The notes under the pieces are model-generated. The model was given only the letters and a program-made list of their open reading frames with translations. It made no database searches and was not told the origin of the DNA. A DNA stretch of 64,000 nucleotides, from the NCBI GenBank assembly GCA_016234935.1, contig JACRNL010000007.1:86927-150926 (forward strand), written 5' to 3'. The first letter of the stretch is position 1. Each line of letters starts with the position of its first letter. The DNA is from Deltaproteobacteria bacterium. GTDB lineage: Bacteria; Desulfobacterota; GWC2-55-46. This document shows positions 26,862-35,076 of the stretch, in pieces. The translations under genes and the position numbers were made by a program.

Positions 26862-26923
26862 AGCGGCGGTTACAACCGTCAAAACAAATAGGCGATGGCA
26901 GGCAGTGTAAAGAAAAAGGCCGG

Positions 26924-27742
26924 TCAGAAATGGTAGCCCAGGCCGGAATGCTCTTTTGCCTGCATGTTTTTGAGGACTTCTATGCCCATCTCCACGTGCA
27001 GGCCGGTGTATTTTTCAAAGACCATTCTGGCGCTTTCGGCGGTCTTCACGCCCTTTGCCTTAATGGGGGTGTCGGATATAAGCATCAGCGCGCCGATGGG
27101 GACGTATCTGGCGAAACCCACGGTAAAGAGCGTGGCGCATTCCATGTCCACGGCCTGCGCGCGCTCCTCAAGCAGCGTCTTCTTGAATGCGTCGTTAAAC
27201 TCCCAGAAGCGCACGTTCGTTGTGTGGATCACCCCGGTGTGGTAGTTCAGGGCGCGCCTTTCTATCTCCTCGCATACGAACCTCTGTATCACAAAAGAGC
27301 TTAAGGAAGGGCTTTGCTTCGGCATGTAGGCGTCCGACGTGCCTTCACCGCGTATCGCGGCAACGGGGTTGAAGAAGTCGCCTTCACGGTGCTCCTCGCG
27401 CAGGCCCCCGCACATGCCGAGCATGAGCACGCCCCTGGGTTTTATGAAGGACAGGAGGTCGACTACCAGCGCCGCCGTCGGAGAGCCCACGCTGAAGTTT
27501 ATCATCGAGATCCTTTCTTTTTTCGCATGGCAGGCCTGCATTACGGAGCCTTGCCTCAGCGGCTGGCCGGCCATTTGCGCGAACATGTCCACGTACATCT
27601 TGAAGTTCGTAAGCAGGATATACGGCTGAAACTCGGCCGCCGCGCTGCCTGTGTAGCGCTCAAGCGTGGACAGCCCCACGCGGTCGCGCGAGTACTGGTC
27701 TATTTCGCCAAGGGCGTCTTTGCTGAGCTTTGCGTCGGACAT
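26924..27742 (-). CDS. amn: AMP nucleosidase (short form)
   Basis: 272 residues of the purine-nucleoside phosphorylase fold. YILLTNFKMYVDMFA, GSPTAALVVDLL, VLMLGMCGGLR, the IRGEGTSDAYMP block and the active-site VDMECATLFTVGF all match the single-domain AMP nucleosidases that split AMP into adenine and ribose 5-phosphate. The Asp-Met-Glu of VDMEC is the ribose-contact motif and SDTP supplies the catalytic Asp region. Convergent with the glycosyltransferase (62-base gap) and 32 bases downstream of the HEAT-repeat gene on the same strand, so the two may be cotranscribed. Well recognised; the amn symbol follows the E. coli enzyme, which has an extra N-terminal domain. Confidence 0.87.
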   Translation of the reverse strand: MSDAKLSKDALGEIDQYSRDRVGLSTLERYTGSAAAEFQPYILLTNFKMYVDMFAQMAGQPLRQGSVMQACHAKKERISMINFSVGSPTAALVVDLLSFIKPRGVLMLGMCGGLREEHREGDFFNPVAAIRGEGTSDAYMPKQSPSLSSFVIQRFVCEEIERRALNYHTGVIHTTNVRFWEFNDAFKKTLLEERAQAVDMECATLFTVGFARYVPIGALMLISDTPIKAKGVKTAESARMVFEKYTGLHVEMGIEVLKNMQAKEHSGLGYHF

Positions 27743-27774
27743 GGGTTTTACCTCTCCGAATCTAAGGTTTATCC

Positions 27775-28605
27775 CTATTTCTGGCCAACGGGCTTTTGGG
27801 GTTTTTGAGGGCTTATCGCGTTAAGGGTGGCCTTGGCCCCGGCGGCTACGGCAGGGTTGGCGTTATCCTCATAGGCCCTGACGTACCACTCGAACGGCTT
27901 TACCCTTGGGCCGAGCGACGCGATGGTTTTCAGCAGGGCCACCACGGCGTCAAAGTCCCCTGCGTCGCCGGCGTTGATGAGGGCGTCTACTATCTTGGGG
28001 ACGTCCTCGTCCCCGATCTGTTTGCTTACGCCGCCGAGCACGTCCGCGATTGTGACTATCGCGCCGGAATTGCCGGAGTTAAGTATCTTTATCATGGCGT
28101 CAACGCCTTTTTTTCCGGCCTTTAAGAGGCCCTCCGCGGAGGTAAGGCGGTGGTAATGGCTTTTGCTGTCTTTGGCGAGGATGTGCCTGACGAGGACGTT
28201 GATGCCTTCGTCGCCGAAGATCTTCTGGAGCGTTACGGCTGAGGACTTTCTGACGTTGTAGGATTCGTTGTTGAGATGCTCCTCGAGGACGAACTTGGAC
28301 TCCTCCTTGAAGTAGGTGGCAAGCTCCTCGCAGGCGAATATGGACACCGCCTCGTCCTTGTGGTCGAGCGTGGCGGTAAGGACGTCGAAGAACTTTCTGT
28401 TGCGCGTTATGGCGATAGTCTGAAAGACCACCTGCGGCGTCATGTTTTGCGGCGGGTTGTTGATGAGGTCGCTTATCTCCGCGATGGTCTCCTCAGGGTT
28501 CTTGCGCGCCAGGGAGTTTATCAGCATCGTGCCTTCTTCCCTTGTCACCGTGCCTTGCAGTATCTTGGCGAACAGATTTTCAAGCTGCTCTCTTATAGAT
28601 GCCAC
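27775..28605 (-). CDS. HEAT-repeat protein
   Basis: 276 residues, all-alpha. Repeated two-helix units are visible, for example LDHKDEAVSIFACEELATYF, NNESYNVRKSSAVTLQKIFG and LTSAEGLLKAGKKGVDAMI, each with the short turn plus Asp/Arg pattern of HEAT or PBS-lyase repeats. It lacks signal peptide and membrane helices, so it is cytoplasmic. The C-terminal tail (SPQKPQKPVGQK) is flexible. Such proteins are scaffolds for protein contacts; no partner is evident beyond the amn gene downstream. A candidate promoter lies upstream at 28726-28752. Confidence 0.8.
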   Translation of the reverse strand: MASIREQLENLFAKILQGTVTREEGTMLINSLARKNPEETIAEISDLINNPPQNMTPQVVFQTIAITRNRKFFDVLTATLDHKDEAVSIFACEELATYFKEESKFVLEEHLNNESYNVRKSSAVTLQKIFGDEGINVLVRHILAKDSKSHYHRLTSAEGLLKAGKKGVDAMIKILNSGNSGAIVTIADVLGGVSKQIGDEDVPKIVDALINAGDAGDFDAVVALLKTIASLGPRVKPFEWYVRAYEDNANPAVAAGAKATLNAISPQKPQKPVGQK

Positions 28606-28725
28606 AGCGCCGCTCCTTCAATTGTGATGTTGGTCTGCTGCGTGATGCCGCGCACATCCGGCGCATATGAAGGTATTTTCTTATGTGCGTTTTTGAAACG
28701 GTTGCGTTTTGATCTGTTTTAACAA

Positions 28726-28752
28726 TGTATACTTATAAGCTGTTTTTGTCAA
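28726..28752 (-). promoter_or_regulatory. Candidate sigma-70 promoter for the HEAT-repeat/amn pair
   Basis: On the minus strand: TTGACA (28752-28747), 15-base spacer, TATACA (28731-28726). The spacer is shorter than ideal. It is about 120 bases before the gene start. The gap 28606-29033 also holds a plus-strand candidate promoter; no other feature is visible in it. Confidence 0.45.
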
Positions 28753-28937
28753 TACTCGGGCTTTTAACGGTAACGTCAAATATTTTGCGTTAGAAGGCAT
28801 TAAAGTTTTCGGGCACCTGCGGTGGGCAAAGCTGAATGGTTGCATTTTGGCTTTAGCCGTGCGCAGCACTTTTTCAAAAAAGGCAAGCCGCTATTTGCCG
28901 CCGCTCCGGACCGGGCGCTGAAACGTATGAAAAAGCA

Positions 28938-28966
28938 TTGACTATTTCATGGGTTGATGATAAAAG
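28938..28966 (+). promoter_or_regulatory. Candidate promoter for the lysine-rich peptide gene
   Basis: TTGACT (28938-28943), a 17-base spacer and TAAAAG (28961-28966), 68 bases before the ATG at 29034. The -10 box matches poorly at two positions. Confidence 0.4.
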
Positions 28967-29033
28967 GAACATGTGGCAGGCATGCAGGTTTTAACCCAAG
29001 ACCAAAAAATGGGCCAAAAAAGGAGGAAGCAAA

Positions 29034-29126
29034 ATGGCTACGAAGAAACCGGAAAAGAAGAAGGCCGCAGTGAAGAAGCCCGCAAAAAAAGCGCCGGCGA
29101 AGAAGACGGGCCGCTGCTGCTGCTGA
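29034..29126 (+). CDS. 30-residue Lys/Ala/Pro-rich peptide ending in Cys-Cys-Cys
   Basis: Begins ATG at 29034 after a strong ribosome site (AAAAAAGGAGGAAGC). The peptide has 13 Lys, alternates KK/KKP/AKK as in histone-H1-like tails (MATKKPEKKKAAVKK...), and ends TGRCCC. Twin palindromic K-P-A-K-K-A-P units are visible. Such basic low-complexity proteins bind nucleic acids; the tri-cysteine end could bind metal or form disulfides. Too short for most gene finders. The ribosome site and codon pattern argue it is translated; function unknown. Confidence 0.6.
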   Translation: MATKKPEKKKAAVKKPAKKAPAKKTGRCCC

Positions 29127-29246
29127 GGTTTACATAACGCGAGCGCCCGCGCCGGCTATGGATATTGAGGAGATAAGGGAGAGAGGCGACTTTCTCCCTG
29201 TTTTATTTTACAGACAGCAATGCTTCGAGGCGGGGATGGATAAATA

Positions 29247-30047
29247 ATGGCCAGGATAAAGGCCGCTTTCATACAGACAAGGCCGGTATTCGGGGAGACA
29301 GGGAAGAACGTCGAAGACGCCTTGAAGCGCATTGACGCGCTCGACGCGGACGTGGCCGTCTTGCCGGAGCTGTTTTCAACGGGCTATCAGTTCAGGTCGA
29401 AAAAAGAGGCCGCGGCCCTTGCCGAGGACGCCCGTATGGGTTACGTCTCAGACCGCCTCGCGGAGATAGCGGCTGACAGGAAGATGCACATAGCCGCCGG
29501 CATGGCCGAGAGGGTCGGCAGGAAGGTGTATAACTCCTCCATACTCGTGGGGCCGAGGGGATTTATCGCGGTCTACAGGAAGGCGCACCTTTTTTGGGAT
29601 GAGAAAAAGATATTCGACAAAGGCGACACGCCTTTTGAGGTGCATGACGCAGGCGGCGCAAGGGTTGGGATGATGATATGCTTCGACTGGCTGTTCCCTG
29701 AGGCCGCGCGCACGCTCGCCCTTAAGGGCGCGGACATCATACTGCATCCGTCAAACCTCGTCCTGCCGCATTGTCCGCAGGCCATGATAACAAGATGCCT
29801 TGAGAACAGGGTCTTTGCCGTCACGGCTAACAGGGTCGGAACCGAGGAGAGGATACAGGGCAGACGTTTAAGGTTCATAGGTCAAAGCCAGATAATTGCG
29901 CCGGACGGAAGGATACTCTGCCGTGCCGGTTCTGTCAGGGCCGAGGCAAAGGCCGTTGAGATAGACGTCAGCGAGGCGCGAAAGAAAAAAATCACCCCTC
30001 TTAACGACATCTTCAGGGACAGGAGGCGGGATATGTATGAGCTGTGA
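29247..30047 (+). CDS. Nitrilase-superfamily carbon-nitrogen hydrolase
   Basis: 266 residues. The Glu-Lys-Cys triad is complete: E41 (LPELFSTGY), K112 (YRKAHLFWDE) and C145 (MICFDWLFPE). The sequence also has the GFIAVYRKAHLF and NRVGTEE blocks typical of the branch that hydrolyses small amides, such as omega-amidase or N-carbamoyl-putrescine amidase relatives. Cytoplasmic. The substrate cannot be fixed from sequence. It begins 120 bases after the lysine-rich peptide and ends before a GC hairpin (30050-30071) without T-run. Confidence 0.88.
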   Translation: MARIKAAFIQTRPVFGETGKNVEDALKRIDALDADVAVLPELFSTGYQFRSKKEAAALAEDARMGYVSDRLAEIAADRKMHIAAGMAERVGRKVYNSSILVGPRGFIAVYRKAHLFWDEKKIFDKGDTPFEVHDAGGARVGMMICFDWLFPEAARTLALKGADIILHPSNLVLPHCPQAMITRCLENRVFAVTANRVGTEERIQGRRLRFIGQSQIIAPDGRILCRAGSVRAEAKAVEIDVSEARKKKITPLNDIFRDRRRDMYEL

Positions 30048-30147
30048 CGCGCCCGCGCTTCAGAGCGGGCGGCGCGTGCCTATCCGTAGATACGGCCGTA
30101 GATATGGGCTATAAAACCGGGTATTCCTGCTGCATTCCCTTTTTCCC

Positions 30148-30176
30148 TTGACAAAATCGCTCAGTTGTTTTATCTT
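30148..30176 (+). promoter_or_regulatory. Sigma-70-type promoter, probably for the nuo operon
   Basis: TTGACA (30148-30153), 17-base spacer, TATCTT (30171-30176), about 220 bases ahead of nuoA. It is the only good promoter I see in the gap 30048-30399. Confidence 0.6.
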
Positions 30177-30399
30177 GCCTGCTACCTAAAAATATAACGT
30201 AACAATCGGAACCCGGCGTCATTTTATATCGGACGCGAATTCCGGCGGGCCGCGGTAATGGCGCCCCTCTGGTCTGTGGCAAGTCGTATGTGAATTATAA
30301 GAAGGCAGAATAATTCCGCGGCCTCTATGTGGAATGACGGCGCAGGACGAACGGTCTTGGATTTCAGCTTCTAACGCTACGTAAGGGCTAGTAATTAAG

Positions 30400-30765
30400 A
30401 TGCTTCTTTCTTATCTGCCTATTCTTATAATGATAGGGTTCGTCTCCTTCATGGGGCTTGCCGTCCTGTTTGTAAGCTACCTCTTCCGTCCAAGCAACCC
30501 GTATCCTGAGAAACTAACGGCATGGGAATGCGGCCTGGCTCCCATAGGCGAGGCCAATCAGGGCCATTTCCGCGTGCACTTCTTTGTAATCGCAATACTC
30601 TTTGTAATATTCGACGTTGAAACGCTCTTCCTCTTCCCGTGGGCAACGCTGCTCGGCGATAAGAGCATTTCCGTCTTTCTTTTTGTGGAGATGCTCGTAT
30701 TCGTCGTAGTCCTTGCCGCCGGCCTCGTATACGCATGGGCCAAGGGCGCGCTTGAGTGGATATAG
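30400..30765 (+). CDS. nuoA: NADH:quinone oxidoreductase subunit A
   Basis: 121 residues with three membrane helices; the loop after helix 1 carries [20 protein letters not shown], the conserved NuoA region with the Cys near the quinone channel, and helix 2 contains [13 protein letters not shown]. It is part of the membrane arm next to the quinone site. First gene of a long same-strand nuo operon. The 112-base gap to nuoB contains a family-B repeat. Confidence 0.96.
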   Translation: MLLSYLPILIMIGFVSFMGLAVLFVSYLFRPSNPYPEKLTAWECGLAPIGEANQGHFRVHFFVIAILFVIFDVETLFLFPWATLLGDKSISVFLFVEMLVFVVVLAAGLVYAWAKGALEWI

Positions 30766-30773
30766 CCGCGCGG

Positions 30774-30824
30774 CACCCCCACCCTGCCCTCCCCCGCGAG
30801 GGGGGGGTATATGGAAGGGTCATC
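30774..30824. repeat. Family-B repeat (CACCCTGCCCTCCCCC...GGAAGGGGTCATC type)
   Basis: ACCCTGCCCTCCCCC, GCGA, GGGGGGG, then GGAAGGGTCATC. The same unit appears at 63437-63517 (with a family-A palindrome inside) and, reversed and split, at 48060-48279. Confidence 0.7.
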
Positions 30825-30877
30825 AGCTTGAAAGAAACGAAAATTCAACGGACTTAAACAGGAAGGCGCCTTTTAAA

Positions 30878-31453
30878 ATGTATCCGACAGACCCTCAAAA
30901 AAACCCGTTCGAGGAGACATTCCTCTTCACATCCCTTGAGAATGTAGCGGAGGCCCTGAGGAATAATCCGGTCATGGACACGGTGAAGGATAACTTCGCC
31001 GTCAAGTACGCGGCCAACTGGGGCAGGGCGGCGTCTCTGTGGCCGCTGACCTTCGGGCTTGCGTGCTGCGCCATCGAGATGATCGCGACGGCCTGCTCGC
31101 GCTACGACACGGACAGGATGGGCATAGTCTTTCGGCCTACGCCCCGCCAGTCCGACGTGATGATAGTCGCCGGGACCATGACCAAGAAGATGGCCCCGCT
31201 GGTAAAGCGCCTCTACGACCAGATGACCGAGCCGAGATGGGTCATCGCGATGGGCGGATGCGCCTCCGCGGGCGGCCCGTACAACACATACGCCGTTGTT
31301 CAGGGCACAGACCTCGTGATACCGGTTGACGTCTATATACCCGGCTGCCCTCCGAGGCCTGACGCGCTTATGTACGGCTTTCTCCTTCTGATGGAAAAGA
31401 TAAAGAAGGAAAAGCCCTTCATCCTGGAACAGAGGAACATCAAGGTCAGGTAA
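30878..31453 (+). CDS. nuoB: NADH:quinone oxidoreductase subunit B
   Basis: 191 residues from ATG 30878; the frame is open to 30713 but that part overlaps nuoA and repeat DNA. Ligands of the terminal [4Fe-4S] cluster N2 are visible: tandem Cys in GLACCAIEM, Cys in MGGCAS and Cys in PGCPPRPDA. It passes electrons to the quinone at the junction of the two arms. Its stop codon touches the nuoC start (TAAATG). Confidence 0.97.
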   Translation: MYPTDPQKNPFEETFLFTSLENVAEALRNNPVMDTVKDNFAVKYAANWGRAASLWPLTFGLACCAIEMIATACSRYDTDRMGIVFRPTPRQSDVMIVAGTMTKKMAPLVKRLYDQMTEPRWVIAMGGCASAGGPYNTYAVVQGTDLVIPVDVYIPGCPPRPDALMYGFLLLMEKIKKEKPFILEQRNIKVR

Positions 31454-31945
31454 ATGACGGCCCAAGAGATACTGAAAAAGGTAAAGGACAACTTCAGGCA
31501 TTCGGTGCTTGAGGCCGCGCTTTTTAGAAACGAAGCGACGGTTCTCGTGGACAAGAACGTCCTGCGCGCGGTATGCAACTACCTGAAGACCGACCCTGAT
31601 ATGCAGATGAACTACTTCGTTGACTGCCTCGGCGTAGACTACCACCCGGCCGCGCCGAGGTTCGAGGTCGTCTACCATTTTTATTCAATCCCCAAAAAAC
31701 ACAGGATACGCGTAAAGGTGAAGATAGGCGAAGGCGAGAGCGTTCCCACGGTCACCGACATGTGGAGCGCCGCGAACTGGCCGGAGAGAGAGGCCTACGA
31801 TATGTTCGGGATAGTCTTTGAAGGACATCCGAACATGAAGCGCATATACCTTGCCGATGACTGGGAGGGTTTCCCCATGCGCAAGGACTATCCGCTTCGC
31901 GGATATAAAGACAGGTACAACCCATTCGGGGAAGACAAGGAATAA
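31454..31945 (+). CDS. nuoC: NADH:quinone oxidoreductase subunit C
   Basis: 163 residues, the 30-kDa subunit: VDCLGVDYHPAAPRFEVVYHFYS, then WPEREAYDMFGIVFEGHPNMKRIYL and the terminal signature DWEGFPMRKDYPL. NuoC stays separate from NuoD here, unlike in E. coli where the two are fused. Hydrophilic-arm structural subunit beside the quinone site. Translation is probably coupled to nuoB and nuoD. Confidence 0.96.
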   Translation: MTAQEILKKVKDNFRHSVLEAALFRNEATVLVDKNVLRAVCNYLKTDPDMQMNYFVDCLGVDYHPAAPRFEVVYHFYSIPKKHRIRVKVKIGEGESVPTVTDMWSAANWPEREAYDMFGIVFEGHPNMKRIYLADDWEGFPMRKDYPLRGYKDRYNPFGEDKE

Positions 31946-31948
31946 GCC

Positions 31949-33142
31949 GTGGCCGAGCGCGAAGATAATATCATCTCCACAAAGGAGATAACCCTGCACA
32001 TGGGGCCGCAGCATCCGTCAAGCCACGGCGTGCTGCATCTCGTCATCGACATGCAGGGCGAGCGGGTCATGCACGTGGAGCCGGATATCGGCTATCTGCA
32101 CAGGGGCACGGAGAAGATCGCCGAAAATCTGCTCTACCACCAGTTTGTCCCATACACCGACAGGCTCGACTACATGTGCGCCATGAGCAACAACCTGGCC
32201 TATGTGACCGCCGTTGAGAAGCTCATCGGCATCGAGATAACCGAGAGGGCAAAGTTCATAAGGGTCGTCTCGGCGGAGCTTTCAAGGATCGCCGGACACC
32301 TTCTCGGCCTCGGCGCGTGGGCGGTGGATCTCGGCGCAATGACGGTGCTTCTTTACGCCGTAAGGGAGAGGGAGATAATCCTTGATATATTCGAGCAGCT
32401 TTGCGGCGCGAGGATGACGCTCAGCTATCTGCGTGTCGGAGGTGTCCGTTACGACTTTACCCAGGGGTGCAAGGATGCCTGCAGTGAGCTTGTGAAGATA
32501 ATGCCCGCAAGGCTTGACGAATACGAAACCCTCCTTACTGGAAACAGGATATGGATAGACAGGAATAAGGGCGTGGGCGTAATTTCAGCCGGGGACGCCG
32601 CTAATTTGGGCCTGTCGGGGCCGTCGCTCCGCGCAAGCGGCGTAAAGTGGGACATAAGGAAGGACGAGCCGTATCTCGTCTACGACAGGTTATACTTCGA
32701 CGTGCCGACCGGCGAAAACGGCGACTCGTTCGACCGGTACATGGTCAGGATGAACGAGATGAGGCAGTCGCTCCGCATAATCGAGCAGGCATTAAGGGAC
32801 ATGCCGGACGGGCCGTTCAACGTCGACATCCCTGAAATATGCCCGCCGCCCAAGCCCGACGTCTACAAGAACATGGAAGCGCTCATCCACCACTTCAAGT
32901 ATGTTTCCAGCGGCTTTAAGGCGCCAAAGGGCGAGGTCTATTCGGCGATAGAGTCCCCAAAGGGAGAGCTTGGCGTTTACATCGTAAGCGACGGGTCGGA
33001 AAAACCATACAGGCTCAAACTCCGCGTGCCGTCGTTCATGAATTTGCAGTCCATAAACCATATGTCAAAGGGCAGGTACTTCGCCGACGTCATATCGGTG
33101 CTATCAAGCCTCGACCCTGTATTCGGCGAGTGCGATAAGTAG
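31949..33142 (+). CDS. nuoD: NADH:quinone oxidoreductase subunit D
   Basis: 397 residues from GTG 31949, three bases after nuoC. MGPQHPSSHGVLHL is the quinone-site loop with its His; YLHRGTEK and the Tyr of YTDRLDYM are also conserved. It ends DPVFGECDK, the usual GE(C/V)DR-type terminus. It forms the quinone pocket together with NuoB and NuoH. Full length with no anomalies. Confidence 0.97.
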   Translation: MAEREDNIISTKEITLHMGPQHPSSHGVLHLVIDMQGERVMHVEPDIGYLHRGTEKIAENLLYHQFVPYTDRLDYMCAMSNNLAYVTAVEKLIGIEITERAKFIRVVSAELSRIAGHLLGLGAWAVDLGAMTVLLYAVREREIILDIFEQLCGARMTLSYLRVGGVRYDFTQGCKDACSELVKIMPARLDEYETLLTGNRIWIDRNKGVGVISAGDAANLGLSGPSLRASGVKWDIRKDEPYLVYDRLYFDVPTGENGDSFDRYMVRMNEMRQSLRIIEQALRDMPDGPFNVDIPEICPPPKPDVYKNMEALIHHFKYVSSGFKAPKGEVYSAIESPKGELGVYIVSDGSEKPYRLKLRVPSFMNLQSINHMSKGRYFADVISVLSSLDPVFGECDK

Positions 33143-33248
33143 GGGCCTTTTTTAAAAAAAGGCAGCCCAAAAAACTTTATTTTTTTTTACCGCCTTGGTT
33201 TACGCGGCGCGAGGCTTCAGTCCCGTGCCGCTTTGAGAAGACAAAACG

Positions 33249-33719
33249 ATGCTATCTGAAAACGCTAAAAAAGACATACAGGCCGCCTTGCGCAAGTACC
33301 CTAACAGAAGGTCCGCGGTGATGGACGCCCTGCGCATCGCGCAGGCCGACGGGGGCGGGAGCCTCACCAAGGGCGCCATGGAAGAGGTCGCGCAGATACT
33401 CGATATGAGGCCGGCGGAGGTGAACGCCGCGGCGGCCTTTTATACTATGTATAACGTAAAAAAGCCGGTGGGCAGGTACTACATCCAGGTCTGCCGGAAT
33501 ATCTCCTGCTCGCTCCTGGGGGCCGAGCACCTGATTAAGCACATGGAAAAGACCCTCGGCATAAAGACCGGAGAGACCACGAAGGACAGCAAGTTCACGA
33601 TTACAACGGTCGAATGCCTCGGCTCCTGCGGCACGGCGCCGATGATGCAGATAAACGACGACTTCCACGAGAACCTGACGACGGAAAAAATAGACGGGAT
33701 ATTAAAGAGTTTGAAGTAA
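33249..33719 (+). CDS. nuoE: NADH:quinone oxidoreductase subunit E
   Basis: 156 residues, thioredoxin-like [2Fe-2S] subunit holding cluster N1a. The four ligands are in CRNISC (Cys-x4-Cys) and CLGSC (Cys-x3-Cys). An N-terminal helical domain (PNRRSAVMDALRIAQ) is normal. GAGAAG precedes the ATG. A short palindrome (GCGAGGCTTCAGTC) lies in the 106-base gap after nuoD. Works with NuoF in NADH oxidation. Confidence 0.96.
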   Translation: MLSENAKKDIQAALRKYPNRRSAVMDALRIAQADGGGSLTKGAMEEVAQILDMRPAEVNAAAAFYTMYNVKKPVGRYYIQVCRNISCSLLGAEHLIKHMEKTLGIKTGETTKDSKFTITTVECLGSCGTAPMMQINDDFHENLTTEKIDGILKSLK

Positions 33720-33773
33720 GATTTTTATTCCTCTTGCCTGAGGCTGGAGGATGCTGAAAAAAGACAGACTAAA

Positions 33774-35030
33774 ATGGAAAAAGTCCTCTTAAAAAACATA
33801 GACAAGCCTGACGCCTACAAGATCGACGCTTATATCAGGTATGGCGGCTACAAGGCCCTTGAGACAGCCCTGAAGAGCGACCGCGACCACCTTATCCAGC
33901 TGGTCAAGGATTCCGGGCTTCGCGGACGCGGCGGCGCGGGCTTTTCAACAGGGCTTAAATGGAGCTTTATCCCGAAAGACCCGACCATCCCGAAGTATCT
34001 GTGCTGCAACGCGGACGAGGGCGAGCCTGGCACGTTCAAGGACAGGGGCATCATGGACAACGACCCCCATCTTTTGATAGAGGGGATGATAATATCGAGC
34101 TTCGCCATCGGGGCCGGGACCGCCTATATATACATCCGGGGCGAATTCGTCTTCGGCATAAGAAGGCTTCAGGCCGCGATAGACGAGGCTTACGCAAAGG
34201 GCTTTCTGGGCAAGAACATACTCGGCTCAGGCTTTAACCTTGACATGTACGTGCACAGCGGCTTCGGCGCGTATATCTGCGGCGAGGAAACGGCGCTTCT
34301 TGAGTCCATAGAGGGCTACCGCGCGCAGCCGAGGAAAAAGCCGCCCTTTCCGGCGCTGGCCGGCCTTTACGGCAAGCCCACGGTCATCAACAACGTCGAG
34401 ACGCTATCCTGCATACCGGCGATAGTCGAAAAAGGCGCGAAGTGGTTTTCCTCCATCGGCCCGGCAAAGTCCCCTGGGCCGAAGATATTCTGCGTAAGCG
34501 GCCATGTGAAAAAGCCCGGGCTCTACGAGCTTCCCATGGGCACCACTATAAGAGACATTGTATATAACCACTGCGGCGGCATTCTGGGGGATAAAAAGTT
34601 AAAGGCCGTCATCCCGGGCGGCGTGAGCGCGCCGATGCTCACAGGGAAAGACCTCGACACGCCGATGGACTTTGATTCCATCGCGGCAAAGGGGTCTATG
34701 CTCGGCTCAGGCGCGGTCATCGTCATGGACGAGACGACGTGCATCGTCAAGATGTCCTACATCATAAACCGGTTTTTCAGCCACGAGTCCTGCGGCAAAT
34801 GCACGCCGTGCAGGGAGGGAACCTCGTGGCTTACGAACGTCCTTGGCCGCATGGAACACGGCGAGGGCCGCCCCGGAGACGTGGAACTGCTTGAGAGCCT
34901 TTGCGGCAACATCTTCGGCAGGACGTTTTGCCCCCTTGGCGACGGCGCGGTCATGGCGCTTCGCGGCGCGCTTAAAAACTTCAGGCATGAGTTCCAGCAT
35001 CACGTGGACAAGAAGGCGTGTCTGGTGTAG
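33774..35030 (+). CDS. nuoF: NADH:quinone oxidoreductase subunit F (NADH/FMN)
   Basis: 418 residues. RGRGGAGFSTGLKWSF is the NADH/FMN-binding glycine-rich loop, YICGEETALLESIEG the FMN site, and SCGKCTPCREG plus a later CPLGD hold cluster N3. It oxidises NADH and feeds electrons to NuoE and NuoG. With nuoE and nuoG present this is a full NADH-dependent enzyme, not the F420 or ferredoxin form. Confidence 0.97.
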   Translation: MEKVLLKNIDKPDAYKIDAYIRYGGYKALETALKSDRDHLIQLVKDSGLRGRGGAGFSTGLKWSFIPKDPTIPKYLCCNADEGEPGTFKDRGIMDNDPHLLIEGMIISSFAIGAGTAYIYIRGEFVFGIRRLQAAIDEAYAKGFLGKNILGSGFNLDMYVHSGFGAYICGEETALLESIEGYRAQPRKKPPFPALAGLYGKPTVINNVETLSCIPAIVEKGAKWFSSIGPAKSPGPKIFCVSGHVKKPGLYELPMGTTIRDIVYNHCGGILGDKKLKAVIPGGVSAPMLTGKDLDTPMDFDSIAAKGSMLGSGAVIVMDETTCIVKMSYIINRFFSHESCGKCTPCREGTSWLTNVLGRMEHGEGRPGDVELLESLCGNIFGRTFCPLGDGAVMALRGALKNFRHEFQHHVDKKACLV

Positions 35031-35076
35031 AAGGCTGTTTGCGGTTTGCAATTTATCATTACAAAAGAAGATCATC

